From positions 1 to 64,000 of the forward strand of contig JBGSQB010000065.1 of the NCBI GenBank assembly GCA_041738285.1: a DNA stretch of 64,000 bases, in the 5' to 3' direction. The notes beneath the pieces are model-generated. The model had not been told where the DNA came from, did not search any database, and saw nothing but the letters and a program-made list of their open reading frames with translations. The translations under genes were made by a program, and so were the position numbers. This document shows positions 27,701 through 36,037 of the stretch, piece after piece (position 1 is the stretch's first letter; each line of letters begins with the position of its first letter). The DNA is from SZUA-521 sp041738285. Its GTDB lineage: Bacteria > Pseudomonadota > Gammaproteobacteria > Pseudomonadales > Azotimanducaceae.

Positions 27701-28042
27701 GATGAATGACGCCTGTTCGGAGTCGATCGCGAACTTGCGATTGACGCGCGCCGAGGCGAGTTCGTCGCCCATGGCGCCGACCGCTGGTGTTCGCAGCCGC
27801 ACGATCACCTGTTGGCGACCGGTCGCGCCGGAGAGTGATGGATGCAACACCCCCTGCCCGCGGGGCAACTGCATGTCCGCGCGCTCGATCGGTACATCGA
27901 GTTTCATCGCCTCGATGTCTGCGCGCAGGGCATCGGTGCGATCCGTGGCACGATCCGCCGCGATCACCGAAGTCGTCGATGTGAGGCCTGCGATCATGCA
28001 TGCGGCAATGCGCCAACGAACGGACCGGTTGACGATCTGCAT
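24770..28042 (-). CDS. Secreted subtilisin-like serine protease (S8) with PA domain
   Basis: A 1,090-residue exported protease. Signal peptide about 1-29; an inhibitor-like prodomain (78-160) precedes the catalytic domain. The triad is D195 (VAVLDSGID), H267 (GHGTHV) and S578 (GGTSGAAPM). A protease-associated domain with APFAAGALNGRVVVVDRGSC (about 437-500) is inserted between His and Ser. The 400-residue C-terminal part is beta-rich and ends in DDDDD. The ATG is preceded by AAGGAG, and an intrinsic terminator follows. It stands alone, so it is probably a nutrient-scavenging extracellular protease. Confidence 0.95.
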   Translation of the reverse strand: MQIVNRSVRWRIAACMIAGLTSTTSVIAADRATDRTDALRADIEAMKLDVPIERADMQLPRGQGVLHPSLSGATGRQQVIVRLRTPAVGAMGDELASARVNRKFAIDSEQASFIARRGGSNRMRVMARTQRVINAVFVEVDAAALASIAADPDVTRIAPVRNYQLDLSETVPYIGATAVHNVGVRGEGVRVAVLDSGIDYAHANFGGAGTFAAYEAAYGADPSDPANTSRDGMFPTAKVVEGYDFVGEVWPDGALAPDDDPIDFQGHGTHVADIIGGRGGVAPGVDLYAVKVCSAVATSCSGVALIQGMEYAVDPNGDGDPSDAVDIVNMSIGSAYGQPFDDDLALAVDNATALGVLTVASAGNSADKPYVTGTPAAADTALSVAQTQVPSARLDRLEVNGNLYSAVFQPWSAPLMSAISGPLVYGDGAGGNLDGCAPFAAGALNGRVVVVDRGSCNFTTKIFNIANGGGVVGVIGLIAPGDPFEGAYADPGGPITVPGYMINQAASVATKAAIAAGGAQGSFDPADALPLVRQMVSSSSRGPRNFDSRVKPEIGAPGASVSAEVGTGVGETAFGGTSGAAPMVAGAAALVIEAFSEPSSPSKGKSRGWGPPKRRMITPLEVKALLATNAETNIATDPFTGLAPITRIGGGEVRVDQAIASGVAAWDAITGSPTVSFGFRDVARDRAFALRLLKVKNLSKRAVKYDVSASLRYAADAASEAVSVRAWPTKIHLPPGAMQTVLVSVSIDGERLPVNVMNSGSSGANPATLTANEFDGYVKLDDRKNPLEIAWHVLPRKAAHVVADANSVAADGAVVGLTNYGVGTAQLDAYALLAVSGDLPEGARGAQSPTPDLRAVGINTFPVPAGFCSEEESFLWAFAINTWERQTHLAPVSHTIYLDTNRDGAIDYEVFNFDLSLSGQLSDGRQLSWVFNRATGTTSAFFYAEHATNTGNTMLLICGEQVGLTGTDMLVTNVGMSVEAFDWYFGGPSDFIDGLVVTPYGERFVGVPAADIPGNSSGTMDVYDFGAFPGNSPELGVLLFTNGDRGASARGGATRRTEAMTIGAKGADLSPLKPVSRHGYMPGGQDDDDD

Positions 28043-28353
28043 GTGTGTACTCCTTGTCGTTTTAGGTATTCGAAGGCAGACCCGCCGAGCAGCAACGGTC
28101 TACACACAGGGCCTTGTCCGTTAGTTGTGGCACGATCGCCGTCGCGATGTGCCCCGCGCCCCCCATGCCGGCACGCACCGGGCAACGTCGCGCTGCCAAG
28201 GATGTGCCGAACCCAACTGTCCCCTTTCGAACCCCTAACCTACGCCCGCGCGCAGCGCAGTTCAACGAATTCGTCCTGCGCATTGGCCATGGGTTAAGCT
28301 GCTCCGATAATCGAACATTTACAGTTCGCCTACTGCATATGAGGAGATCAACC
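28043..28353. other. Divergent intergenic region (311 bp) without a gene
   Basis: The gap must hold the promoters of the subtilase (minus) and the MDR enzyme (plus). No convincing -35/-10 pair stands out. At 28214-28225 CAACTGTCCCCT is identical to part of the dispersed repeat arm, and may be a decayed half copy. No ORF here has coding support. Confidence 0.5.
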
Positions 28354-29487
28354 ATGGCTCAGGATCAAGGACTGCAACTGCAGTCGAACGTGAAGAAGGA
28401 AGGCGTGCTCGAACTACGCCTCGTCTCGGTGCCCATCCCCGAGCCGAAGGACGACGAGGTGCTGGTGCGGGTCGAGGCATCACCTATCAACCCCTCCGAC
28501 TTGGGGCTCTTGTTCGGCGGCGCCGATATGAGTACGGCCAAGGTATCCGGTGCCGGCAGCAGTGCCGTGGTCACCGCGCAGGTACCGCCAGCGATGCTAC
28601 GCGCCATGGCGCCCCGCATCGATCAGGCGTTGCCGGTGGGCAATGAAGGCGCTGGTGTGGTCATCAAGGCGGGTGCGTCCCCAGCGGCGCAAGCGTTGAT
28701 GGGCAAGACCGTCGCCATTCTCGGCGGCGCGATGTATGCGCAGTATCGGGCTATTCGGGCATCGCAATGCCTGGTGATGCCGGCCGGCACCACACCAAAG
28801 GATGCCGCATCCTGTTTCGTCAATCCGCTGACGGCGATCGGCATGGTCGAAACCATGAAGCTCGAGGGCCACAAGGCACTGGTGCATACGGCAGCGGCAT
28901 CGAACCTCGGTCAGATGCTGGTCAATCTCTGCAAAAAGGACTGCGTCGAACTCGTCAACATCGTGCGCAAACCCGAGCAGGCCGAACTGCTCAAGTCGAT
29001 CGGTGCAAAATACGTCGTCAACTCCAGCGCGCCGACGTTCATGGAGGACTTGATCGAGGCGCTCGTCGCAACCGGTGCCACGATCGGCTTCGACGCCACG
29101 GGCGGCGGCAAGCTCGCGGGTCAAATACTCACCGCCATGGAAGTCGCCGCCAACAAGACGGCCAAGGAATTCAGCCGCTACGGCTCCACCGTACACAAAC
29201 AGGTGTACATCTACGGCGGCCTCGATCGCTCACCGACGGAACTGAACCGCGCTTTCGGCATGGCCTGGAGTCTCGGCGGCTGGCTGCTCACTCCGTTCCT
29301 GCAGAAGATTGGCAACGCGGAAGCACAGAAGCTGCGCGAGCGAGTGGCCCGGGAAATCAAGACCACATTCGCGAGTACCTATACAAAGGAAGTATCGCTC
29401 GCGGAAGCACTGTCCTTGGGCGCGATCAGCGTCTACGGCAAGCAGGCAACCGGCGAGAAGTACCTGATCAACCCCAGCAAGGGCTGA
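28354..29487 (+). CDS. Zinc-type (MDR) NAD(P)H oxidoreductase, quinone reductase-like
   Basis: A 377-residue medium-chain dehydrogenase/reductase. EVLVRVEASPINPSDLGLLF and GNEGAGVVIKAG form the GroES-like domain; ALVHTAAASNLGQMLVNLCK is the Rossmann nucleotide site. Cys/His residues for catalytic zinc are not apparent, so it belongs to the quinone-oxidoreductase/enoyl reductase branch. An insertion of about 45 residues around 60-85 (FGGADMSTAKVSG) distinguishes a subfamily. ATG 28354 follows GAGGAG. A dispersed repeat lies directly downstream. Confidence 0.88.
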   Translation: MAQDQGLQLQSNVKKEGVLELRLVSVPIPEPKDDEVLVRVEASPINPSDLGLLFGGADMSTAKVSGAGSSAVVTAQVPPAMLRAMAPRIDQALPVGNEGAGVVIKAGASPAAQALMGKTVAILGGAMYAQYRAIRASQCLVMPAGTTPKDAASCFVNPLTAIGMVETMKLEGHKALVHTAAASNLGQMLVNLCKKDCVELVNIVRKPEQAELLKSIGAKYVVNSSAPTFMEDLIEALVATGATIGFDATGGGKLAGQILTAMEVAANKTAKEFSRYGSTVHKQVYIYGGLDRSPTELNRAFGMAWSLGGWLLTPFLQKIGNAEAQKLRERVAREIKTTFASTYTKEVSLAEALSLGAISVYGKQATGEKYLINPSKG

Positions 29488-29505
29488 GGCGAAGCGGGCA
29501 AAAAG

Positions 29506-29637
29506 GGGAGATAGGGGACAGGCATATAGGGGACAGTTGACCTGTTTCGTGAGCGGCCCGATCCGCGTCCGCGGTCGCCTTCGAATTAGGTCAACTGTCC
29601 CCTATTTGCCTGTCCCCCCTCTTCCCTGTCCCCCTAC
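29506..29637. repeat. Dispersed palindromic repeat, copy 2 (nested)
   Basis: Inner arms 29526-29549 and 29582-29605 share an 18-base identical core (ATAGGGGACAGTTGACCT and its complement) with a 32-base spacer. Outer short copies AGGGGACAGGCA (29513-29524) and its complement extend the inverted repeat to about 37 bases per side, with mismatches. Further CTGTCCCCC units run to 29634. The right end supplies the TAG stop of the Rieske gene. Confidence 0.85.
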
Positions 29638-30887
29638 TCCATCTGCGCGAGCCTTGGATCGTTCGGATAGACCCACTCGGGCCCAATCACCTGCGCCACG
29701 CGCAGCTCGGGCGGAACGTTGTCGATTCCGATCATCCGATCGGCAGCCTGGTTCCAGTGATAAATACGCGCTTCCTGGTAACTGAGCGGCACGCCCTTGA
29801 ACGCGTAGGACTGCATGGACTTCTGAATCAGCGCGCCGAATTGCGTGTCCTCGAGCAGCACCTGCACGAGACTCTCGCCGTCGTTCACCGTCCACATGTC
29901 CGGCTTTTCACCATCGCCCCAATCGGGCGCCAAGGTCCAGGTTTCGAACCGGCATTTGTCGATTCCGTTGGGCCAGAACAACAGCGGCGGCAGCGCACGG
30001 GCGCTGAGTGGCGACACCCAGTTCGGGAAGATCCCATACGACTGCGTGCACGTGCGCGCTATCTCGCCGACGGTATCAATCTCCGGCGTCGATGTCGGCA
30101 ATCGCACCGCACCTAAGTTGTTGGCGCCCTTCGGTACCGGCGCGACCATGCGACCGTGGCCGTTCGGATACAGCGTATTGACGTTGCGCCGGTCATCGAG
30201 AATCGGCGACACGGTCTTCGGATGAATGCTGCGCACGTGATAGACCTCGGTGTTTGCCTCCATCGCGATCTTCCAGTTGCAGTCGAGGTCGAACACATGC
30301 CGCGCAGCGAGTCGGCATTTGTCGAATTGAAATTCTGCCCATTCATCGGCGATTGGACCGAGCCAATCGCGCAGACGTGGCGCGTCATCGTCGAAGTTCA
30401 CGAAGATGAGATTGCCGAAGCGCTCGCAGCGCACGCGGCGCAGTCCTCTGCATTTCATGTCGAGATTGGAGAAGTCCTCGGGGTCGCGCACCGCGAGCAG
30501 ATCACCCGAATGACTGTAGGTCCAGCCGTGATAGCGGCATACGAGTCGCGGCCGCTTGCCCGACTCATCGGTTACCACTGGCGCGCCGCGATGACTGCAC
30601 GTGTTGTAGAACGCATTCACCGCGCCGTCCTCGGCATGCACGATGACGACCGGCTGGCCCGCCATCTCCCATCGGCGGAAACACCCCGGCTCGGGAATCT
30701 CATCCATGTGCGCGGCGAACAGCCACGACTTGCGCCATATATGCTCGCGCTCGAGTGCAAAGAACCGTGCATCGGTGTAGCGGCCGGCGGGAATGTCAGG
30801 CAGCGTCGGGAATCCCGCGGGCGGAGACGTGCGATTCGCCTCGAACTCCATGAGCCGTCGCAGCGTCTTGATCTGTGATGCATCCAT
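29634..30887 (-). CDS. Rieske-type aromatic ring-hydroxylating oxygenase, alpha subunit
   Basis: A 417-residue oxygenase. The Rieske [2Fe-2S] ligands are C97-x-H99 (CSHRG) and C117-x2-H120 (CRYHGW). The mononuclear iron site has H217 and H222 in YHVRSIHP; a C-terminal Asp should be the third ligand. ATG 30887 has GAGG eight or more bases upstream. No beta subunit, ferredoxin or reductase gene is adjacent, which is usual for the alpha-3 type oxygenases acting on terpenoids, steroids or phenolic ethers. The TAG stop lies in a dispersed repeat. Confidence 0.92.
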   Translation of the reverse strand: MDASQIKTLRRLMEFEANRTSPPAGFPTLPDIPAGRYTDARFFALEREHIWRKSWLFAAHMDEIPEPGCFRRWEMAGQPVVIVHAEDGAVNAFYNTCSHRGAPVVTDESGKRPRLVCRYHGWTYSHSGDLLAVRDPEDFSNLDMKCRGLRRVRCERFGNLIFVNFDDDAPRLRDWLGPIADEWAEFQFDKCRLAARHVFDLDCNWKIAMEANTEVYHVRSIHPKTVSPILDDRRNVNTLYPNGHGRMVAPVPKGANNLGAVRLPTSTPEIDTVGEIARTCTQSYGIFPNWVSPLSARALPPLLFWPNGIDKCRFETWTLAPDWGDGEKPDMWTVNDGESLVQVLLEDTQFGALIQKSMQSYAFKGVPLSYQEARIYHWNQAADRMIGIDNVPPELRVAQVIGPEWVYPNDPRLAQME

Positions 30888-30955
30888 GCGCTGATCCTCG
30901 CCTAATCTCGCAACCACGGTCTACTATCGTATTCGCCGGAACACGGGTGTCGACA

Positions 30956-32089
30956 ATGCGATTTCTGGATCCTGCCCTCATCACCGATCCATACCCGCAC
31001 TACGCGATCTGGCGGGATCAGGCGCCCGTGTGGCGCGACCAGGAAGTCGGCGCCTGGATCGTCAGTCGCCACGATGATGTGCGCGCCACCCTCAAGGACT
31101 CCACCACCTATTCCTCCGCCGCGATGGCAGTGAACTTCCATCTGCCGCTGCTCATGGACGATCCACCGCGCCACACACAGATGCGCGCGCTGGTCGATCG
31201 CGCATTCACGGTGCGCATGCTGCGCACCCTGGAAGAACGGGTGGCATCGATTGCCGCGGATCTTGTTGCGCAGATTCCGGCTGGGGACCCGATCGACATC
31301 GTGCGTGCGCTGACGACACCGCTGCCGGTTGCTGTCATCGCCCAGATGATGGGCATACCGAACGAGCGGTCCGACGATTTCAAGCGATGGTCCGACGCAC
31401 TGACCGGTACCAGCACGACCGAAGCGTTAGCCACGCGCGCACAGGACATCGGGCAGATGAGCGCTTTCTTCCACTCACTCATACCCGAGCGCCGCGCCCG
31501 CCCCCGAGAGGATCTCGTCAGCGCAGTGGTCAATGCCCAGATCGACGGCGAACAGTTGTCGGACGCGGACATCGTTGGCTTCAATATTCTCTTGCTCATC
31601 GCCGGTAACGAGACCACCACGAATCTGCTCGGGAACCTGCTCAACGTCCTGGTCGATCGACCGGCGCTGTACGCGCGATTGGCAGCGCAACCCGCGCTGA
31701 TCGACAACGCCGTCGAAGAAACGCTGCGCTTCGATGCGCCAGTGCAGTTCGTCATGCGCCGCGCGACTCGAGAACTGGCGCTGCACGATCAAACAATCGG
31801 TCCCGGTGAGGCGATCACCGTGCTGATGGGGTCCGCCAACCGTGACCCGCGCGCCTATGACCGGGCGGACGCGTTCGATCTCGACCGGGCACGCAACCAC
31901 CATCACACCTTTGGTTTCGGCATCCACTTCTGCATGGGCGCCCCTTTGGCGCGCCTCGAAGCCCGCGCGGCGATGCGGGCGCTGCTCGCCCGCTTTCCAG
32001 AATTGTCCCGTGGCGCTGGCCCCGTCGAGCGCGTGCCATCGCAGATGTTGCGCGGCTTCCATCACCTGAGCCTGCAGTTCAACCCATGA
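30956..32089 (+). CDS. Cytochrome P450
   Basis: A 377-residue bacterial class I P450. The I-helix oxygen-activation motif is AGNETT (216-221), the K-helix ExxR is E255-R258, and the haem-thiolate loop is FGFGIHFCMG with Cys326. The N-terminus DPALITDPYPHYAIWR is typical. ATG 30956 gives the best alignment to family N-termini; the longer frame would overlap the divergent Rieske gene. It probably hydroxylates the same class of substrate; redox partners are not encoded nearby. Confidence 0.93.
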   Translation: MRFLDPALITDPYPHYAIWRDQAPVWRDQEVGAWIVSRHDDVRATLKDSTTYSSAAMAVNFHLPLLMDDPPRHTQMRALVDRAFTVRMLRTLEERVASIAADLVAQIPAGDPIDIVRALTTPLPVAVIAQMMGIPNERSDDFKRWSDALTGTSTTEALATRAQDIGQMSAFFHSLIPERRARPREDLVSAVVNAQIDGEQLSDADIVGFNILLLIAGNETTTNLLGNLLNVLVDRPALYARLAAQPALIDNAVEETLRFDAPVQFVMRRATRELALHDQTIGPGEAITVLMGSANRDPRAYDRADAFDLDRARNHHHTFGFGIHFCMGAPLARLEARAAMRALLARFPELSRGAGPVERVPSQMLRGFHHLSLQFNP

Positions 32090-32140
32090 TCTATTCCATT
32101 CGGGCATGTATTAGTTTTCAAATATTCCATTTTTCCTCTA

Positions 32141-32162
32141 GCGCACGCCTGCTAACGTGCGC
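32141..32162 (+). other. Hairpin in the leader of aceA
   Basis: A perfect 7-bp stem (GCGCACG/CGTGCGC) with an 8-base loop lies 54 bases before the isocitrate lyase ATG, after an AT-rich stretch (32090-32140) that likely holds its promoter. No T tract follows, so it could be a leader structure or the end of the P450 message. Confidence 0.35.
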
Positions 32163-32216
32163 GGCCTTCCTGGTGCAGACTCAGGAATCGACACCAATTC
32201 AGCGATGGAGCGAGCA

Positions 32217-33818
32217 ATGACGGGTTATCTCAAGCAGATCGAAGACGTACGCGGCGTACTGCGGCAGCGGGACGAGTGGCGGGCCATCAATCCCGAGCGC
32301 GTGGTGCGCATGCGCCTGCAGAACCGCTTCAAGAACGGTATCGAGATCGCCAAGTACACGGCGGACATCATGCGCCGCGACATGGCGGCCTATGACAAGA
32401 ACCCGGGCCACTACACCCAGTCCCTCGGCTGCTGGCACGGCTTCATCGCCCAGCAGATGGTGATGTCGGTGAAGAAGCACCGCAAAACGACCGATCGCAA
32501 GTACATCTATCTGTCCGGCTGGATGGTCGCCGCACTGCGTTCGAAGTTCGGCCCGCTACCGGATCAAAGCATGCACGAAAAGACCACCGTGTCGGACCTG
32601 ATCGAGGAGATCTATACGTTCCTGCGTCAGGCAGATGCGCGCGAATTGCGGCACATCTTCGCGGAACTCGACGACGCGCGCCGCGCGGGTCGACCGATCA
32701 ATGATGCGGTCAAGAAAATCGACACCTATCAGACCCATGTCGTGCCGATCATCGCCGACATCGACGCGGGCTTCGGTAACGAAGAAGCCACCTACCTCCT
32801 CGCCAAACGCATGATCGAGGCGGGTGCGTGCGCCATTCAAATCGAAAACCAGGTGTCGGACGCAAAGCAGTGCGGCCACCAGGACGGCAAGGTCACCGTA
32901 CCTCACGAAGACTTCGTCTCGAAGATTCACGCGGTGCGCTACGCGTTCCTCGAACTCGGTGTCGACAATGGCATCATCGTCGCGCGCACCGACTCCCTTG
33001 GCGCAGGCCTCACGCAGAAGGTGCCGGTCTCGAAGAAATCCGGCGACCTCGGCGACAAGTACTGCAGCTTCCTGGAAACGACGCCGGTCAACGACATCAA
33101 TGAACTGAAGGACGGGGACATCGCCATCCACCAGGGTGGCCGCCTGTGCAAGCCGAAGCGCCTGGACAATGGTTTGTACGCGTTCCGCGAAGGCACCGGT
33201 GCCGACCGCGTCGTGCTCGATTGCATTACGAGCCTCGAACATGGCGCCGACCTCCTGTGGATCGAAACCGAGAAGCCGAACCTCGATCAGATTGCCGGGC
33301 TCGTCAACGCGGTGCGCAAGGTGCGGCCCGAAGCCAAGCTCGTGTACAACAACTCCCCTTCCTTCAACTGGACGTTCGCATTCCGCGAGCAGGTGTACGA
33401 AGAGATGAAGGCGGCGGGCAAAGACGTATCGGCCTATCCCGACCCGAAGAAGAACGTCAAGGCAATGATGAGCGTTGAACTCGACGGCACGGAGCTCGGC
33501 AAACGCGCCGATGCGTTGGTGCAGCAGTTCCAGAAGGATGCCGCGCGCGAATCCGGTATCTTCCACCACCTCATCACGCTGCCGACCTACCATGAAGCGG
33601 CGCTCGGCACCGATGTGCTGTCAGAAGGCTACTTCGGAGACCTCGGCATGCTTGCTTACGTGCGCGACGTGCAGCGCCAGGAGATCCGTCGGGACCTCGC
33701 GAGCGTCAAACACCAGGATCTGGCGGGCTCCAACATCGGTGACGACCACAAGGAGTACTTCCTGGGTGAGAAGGCACTGCTGGCAGGCGGCGCCGCCAAC
33801 ACGATGAATCAGTTCTAG
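32217..33818 (+). CDS. aceA: Isocitrate lyase (long form)
   Basis: A 533-residue enzyme splitting isocitrate into succinate and glyoxylate, the first step of the glyoxylate shunt needed for growth on acetyl-CoA-yielding substrates. The catalytic motif K217-Q-C219-G-H221 is present, as are the metal-site stretch ADIDAGFGNEEATY and SPSFNWTF. The length and the insertions place it in the long-form subgroup found in Pseudomonas and relatives. The ATG at 32217 follows GGAG; an in-frame ATG at 32205 exists. Its position amid oxygenase and beta-oxidation genes suits assimilation of their acetyl-CoA. Confidence 0.97.
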   Translation: MTGYLKQIEDVRGVLRQRDEWRAINPERVVRMRLQNRFKNGIEIAKYTADIMRRDMAAYDKNPGHYTQSLGCWHGFIAQQMVMSVKKHRKTTDRKYIYLSGWMVAALRSKFGPLPDQSMHEKTTVSDLIEEIYTFLRQADARELRHIFAELDDARRAGRPINDAVKKIDTYQTHVVPIIADIDAGFGNEEATYLLAKRMIEAGACAIQIENQVSDAKQCGHQDGKVTVPHEDFVSKIHAVRYAFLELGVDNGIIVARTDSLGAGLTQKVPVSKKSGDLGDKYCSFLETTPVNDINELKDGDIAIHQGGRLCKPKRLDNGLYAFREGTGADRVVLDCITSLEHGADLLWIETEKPNLDQIAGLVNAVRKVRPEAKLVYNNSPSFNWTFAFREQVYEEMKAAGKDVSAYPDPKKNVKAMMSVELDGTELGKRADALVQQFQKDAARESGIFHHLITLPTYHEAALGTDVLSEGYFGDLGMLAYVRDVQRQEIRRDLASVKHQDLAGSNIGDDHKEYFLGEKALLAGGAANTMNQF

Positions 33819-33828
33819 ATTTGCAACC

Positions 33829-35061
33829 TCAGTGCCGGTGCACCCGCACCGGCAGTTCGCCGATGCCACGGATGAAGTTGTTCGGCTGCCGCCGCACCTG
33901 GCCGACCACTTCAACGTGGCGGAAGCGATTCAGGATCTCCTCCCACAGCACCCGTAGCTGCATCTCCGCCAGCCGATTGCCCATGCAGCGGTGAATACCG
34001 AAACCGAATGCCACGTGCTGCCGCGCATTCGGCCGATCGATGATCAACTTCTCGGCATCCGCGAACACCGTCTCGTCGCGGTTCCCCGACAGGTACCACA
34101 TGACGACCTTGTCGCCCTTGCGGATGGTCTTGCCACCGAGTTGCGTGTCTTCCATCGCCGTGCGGCGCATGTGAATGACCGAGGTTTGCCATCGCACCAT
34201 CTCCGCCACCATGTTCGGCACGAGAGCCGGGTTCGCTCGCAGCTTGTCGTACTGATCCGGATACTGATTCAGCGCCAGCACACCGCCACTGATGGTGTTG
34301 CGGGTCGTATCGTTGCCGCCGACGATGAGCAGCATGATGTTGCCGAGAAACTCCGTCGGCCGACTCATCATGTCCCTCGTCGACTCACCGTGCGCCATCA
34401 TCGAGATCAGATCGTGTTCGGGCGCACGCGCAGCCCGTTCCTGCCACAGCTGGGCAAACGTATTTGCGCACTCCTGCAGTCCCCGTTGACGCACGTCGAC
34501 CGCGAGCCCTGCCTCGCCCATCAGCATTGGTGACGCAGTGGTGATGTCTGACCAATAGATCAGCTTGTGGCGATCTTCATAGGGAAAGTCGAACAGCGTC
34601 GCCAGCATGCGTGCGGTCAATTCCACCGATACATGCTCGACCCAGTTGAATGGCTCGTTGGTCGGTAGGTGTTCGAGGATGTCGATCACGCGCTCGCGGA
34701 TGAGCGGCTCGAGATTAGCGAGATTCGAAGGCGCCACCGACGGCGCAACCGCCTTGCGCTGCGCACTGTGTTTTGGCTCGTCCATAGCGATGAAGTTTGC
34801 CAGCTCCACTTCGGGCTCCGCGTCCTGATCGGCGATGGTGATGCCACCTGCTTCGGACGAGAACACCTCGTGGTTGGTGTCGACGTGTTTGATATCGGCA
34901 TAGCGCGTGATCGACCAGTACGGTCCGTTCGGACTCTCAGGGCAGTAATGCACCGGATCTTCCTTGCGCAGGCGTGCAAACACCGGTGCCCAACCCTCGC
35001 CCGCGTACAGGTGCGCGGCACTGACATCGAGACTGTTCAGCGGCACAGCGGCGCTACTCAT
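33829..35061 (-). CDS. Cytochrome P450 (CYP125/142-like style)
   Basis: A 410-residue P450: I-helix GGNDTT (248-253), ExxR E287-R290 (EMVR), haem loop FGFGIHRCMG with Cys359. PEFLG-type RPTEFLGNIMLLIVGGNDTTRN and FIAMDEPKHSAQRK are typical of P450s that hydroxylate steroid side chains or monoterpenes. ATG 35061 follows GGGAGG. It is convergent with aceA (10 nt) and divergent from the PhyH gene. The precise CYP family cannot be fixed without alignment. Confidence 0.93.
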   Translation of the reverse strand: MSSAAVPLNSLDVSAAHLYAGEGWAPVFARLRKEDPVHYCPESPNGPYWSITRYADIKHVDTNHEVFSSEAGGITIADQDAEPEVELANFIAMDEPKHSAQRKAVAPSVAPSNLANLEPLIRERVIDILEHLPTNEPFNWVEHVSVELTARMLATLFDFPYEDRHKLIYWSDITTASPMLMGEAGLAVDVRQRGLQECANTFAQLWQERAARAPEHDLISMMAHGESTRDMMSRPTEFLGNIMLLIVGGNDTTRNTISGGVLALNQYPDQYDKLRANPALVPNMVAEMVRWQTSVIHMRRTAMEDTQLGGKTIRKGDKVVMWYLSGNRDETVFADAEKLIIDRPNARQHVAFGFGIHRCMGNRLAEMQLRVLWEEILNRFRHVEVVGQVRRQPNNFIRGIGELPVRVHRH

Positions 35062-35131
35062 GAACCCTCCCATCCAACGTAAGACGATCGACAGACTGTC
35101 TCACATATTCCCGCACGCGCATAATTCGCCA

Positions 35132-36007
35132 ATGGACGAACTCTCCACGCCCTACTCCCTCTCGGAAGATGCCGTTTCACGTTATCGAGACGAGGGTTTC
35201 GTCAAGCTGAAGGCAGTGCTGTCGGCCATCACGATCGACGCATTTCGCGCCGAGCTGACCCGCGTGGTGCGCGACGTTTATCTCGCACAAGTCCACGCGC
35301 GCCTGGCCGAAGATTACGGCACGAAGTTCGCGGACAAGGCGGCGAAATTCTTCGCAGCGCCAGCGGCCGGTCCGCAATCGACGTACGCACGGGCGTTCAC
35401 CCAGCGGCCGAATCTATGGCGGTTCTCGCCACTGGCCGAAACGCTTGTACGCAGCACGCGACTCGCCCGCATCGCAACCCAACTCATGGATGTCACCGGC
35501 GTCCGCCTTTACCACGACCAGGCGCTGTTCAAGGAGGCGCACGGCGGTCATACGCCCTGGCACGTGGACCAGTTCTACTGGCCCTTGTCGAACGCCAACA
35601 CCACCACGCTCTGGATTCCATTGCAGGCGGTGCCTCTGCAGATGGGCCCGGTTGCGTTTGCCAGAGGTTCGCATCGCGCGGCAGCCCAGGGTCTCGCGGC
35701 GCAACTGGCGATCAGCGACGAAAGCGAAGCGCGGCTCGCGCAGCTCATGTCGGAATTCGAAGTCGACGAGTCCGCATTCGATATCGGTGACGTCAGCTTC
35801 CACTCTGGATGGACCTGCCACCGTGCCGGGCCGAACTCGACCGACGCCACCCGTGCGGCATTCACGATCATCTACATGGATGAGAACATCCGGCTGATCG
35901 AGCCCGAACACGATAACCACCGCTTCGATGCGCGCATGTGGTTGCCTGGCGTCCGGCCCGGCGAGATCGCTGCATCGAAGCTGAATCCCGTTCTCTACTC
36001 GAACTGA
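35132..36007 (+). CDS. Phytanoyl-CoA dioxygenase (PhyH) family protein
   Basis: A 291-residue Fe(II)/2-oxoglutarate oxygenase with H144 and D146 in TPWHVDQFYW and the distal His in WTCHRAGPN (about 230), the following Arg being suited to 2-oxoglutarate. The N-terminus LSEDAVSRYRDEGFVKLKAVL fits the family. ATG 35132 begins after the divergent promoter region shared with the P450; the longer frame overlaps that gene. Substrate unknown. It is a distant paralogue of the gene at 11250-12158. Confidence 0.88.
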   Translation: MDELSTPYSLSEDAVSRYRDEGFVKLKAVLSAITIDAFRAELTRVVRDVYLAQVHARLAEDYGTKFADKAAKFFAAPAAGPQSTYARAFTQRPNLWRFSPLAETLVRSTRLARIATQLMDVTGVRLYHDQALFKEAHGGHTPWHVDQFYWPLSNANTTTLWIPLQAVPLQMGPVAFARGSHRAAAQGLAAQLAISDESEARLAQLMSEFEVDESAFDIGDVSFHSGWTCHRAGPNSTDATRAAFTIIYMDENIRLIEPEHDNHRFDARMWLPGVRPGEIAASKLNPVLYSN

Positions 36008-36016
36008 GTCGTGGCA

Positions 36017-36030
36017 GCGGGCTTGCCCGC
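36017..36030. repeat. REP-like palindrome between convergent genes
   Basis: GCGGGCTTGCCCGC, within the context GTGGCAGCGGGCTTGCCCGC, closely resembles the core of abundant Pseudomonas REP sequences. It sits between the stops of the PhyH and carotenoid oxygenase genes. Only one copy is present here. Confidence 0.45.
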
Positions 36031-36037
36031 GAACTCA

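Noticed and set aside
32556..33593. 345-codon minus-strand open frame
   Set aside because: Antisense to aceA, whose catalytic motif is intact.
33833..33854. Strong 9-bp hairpin after aceA as terminator
   Set aside because: It lies within the last codons of the convergent P450 gene and has no T tract; better explained by coding sequence.
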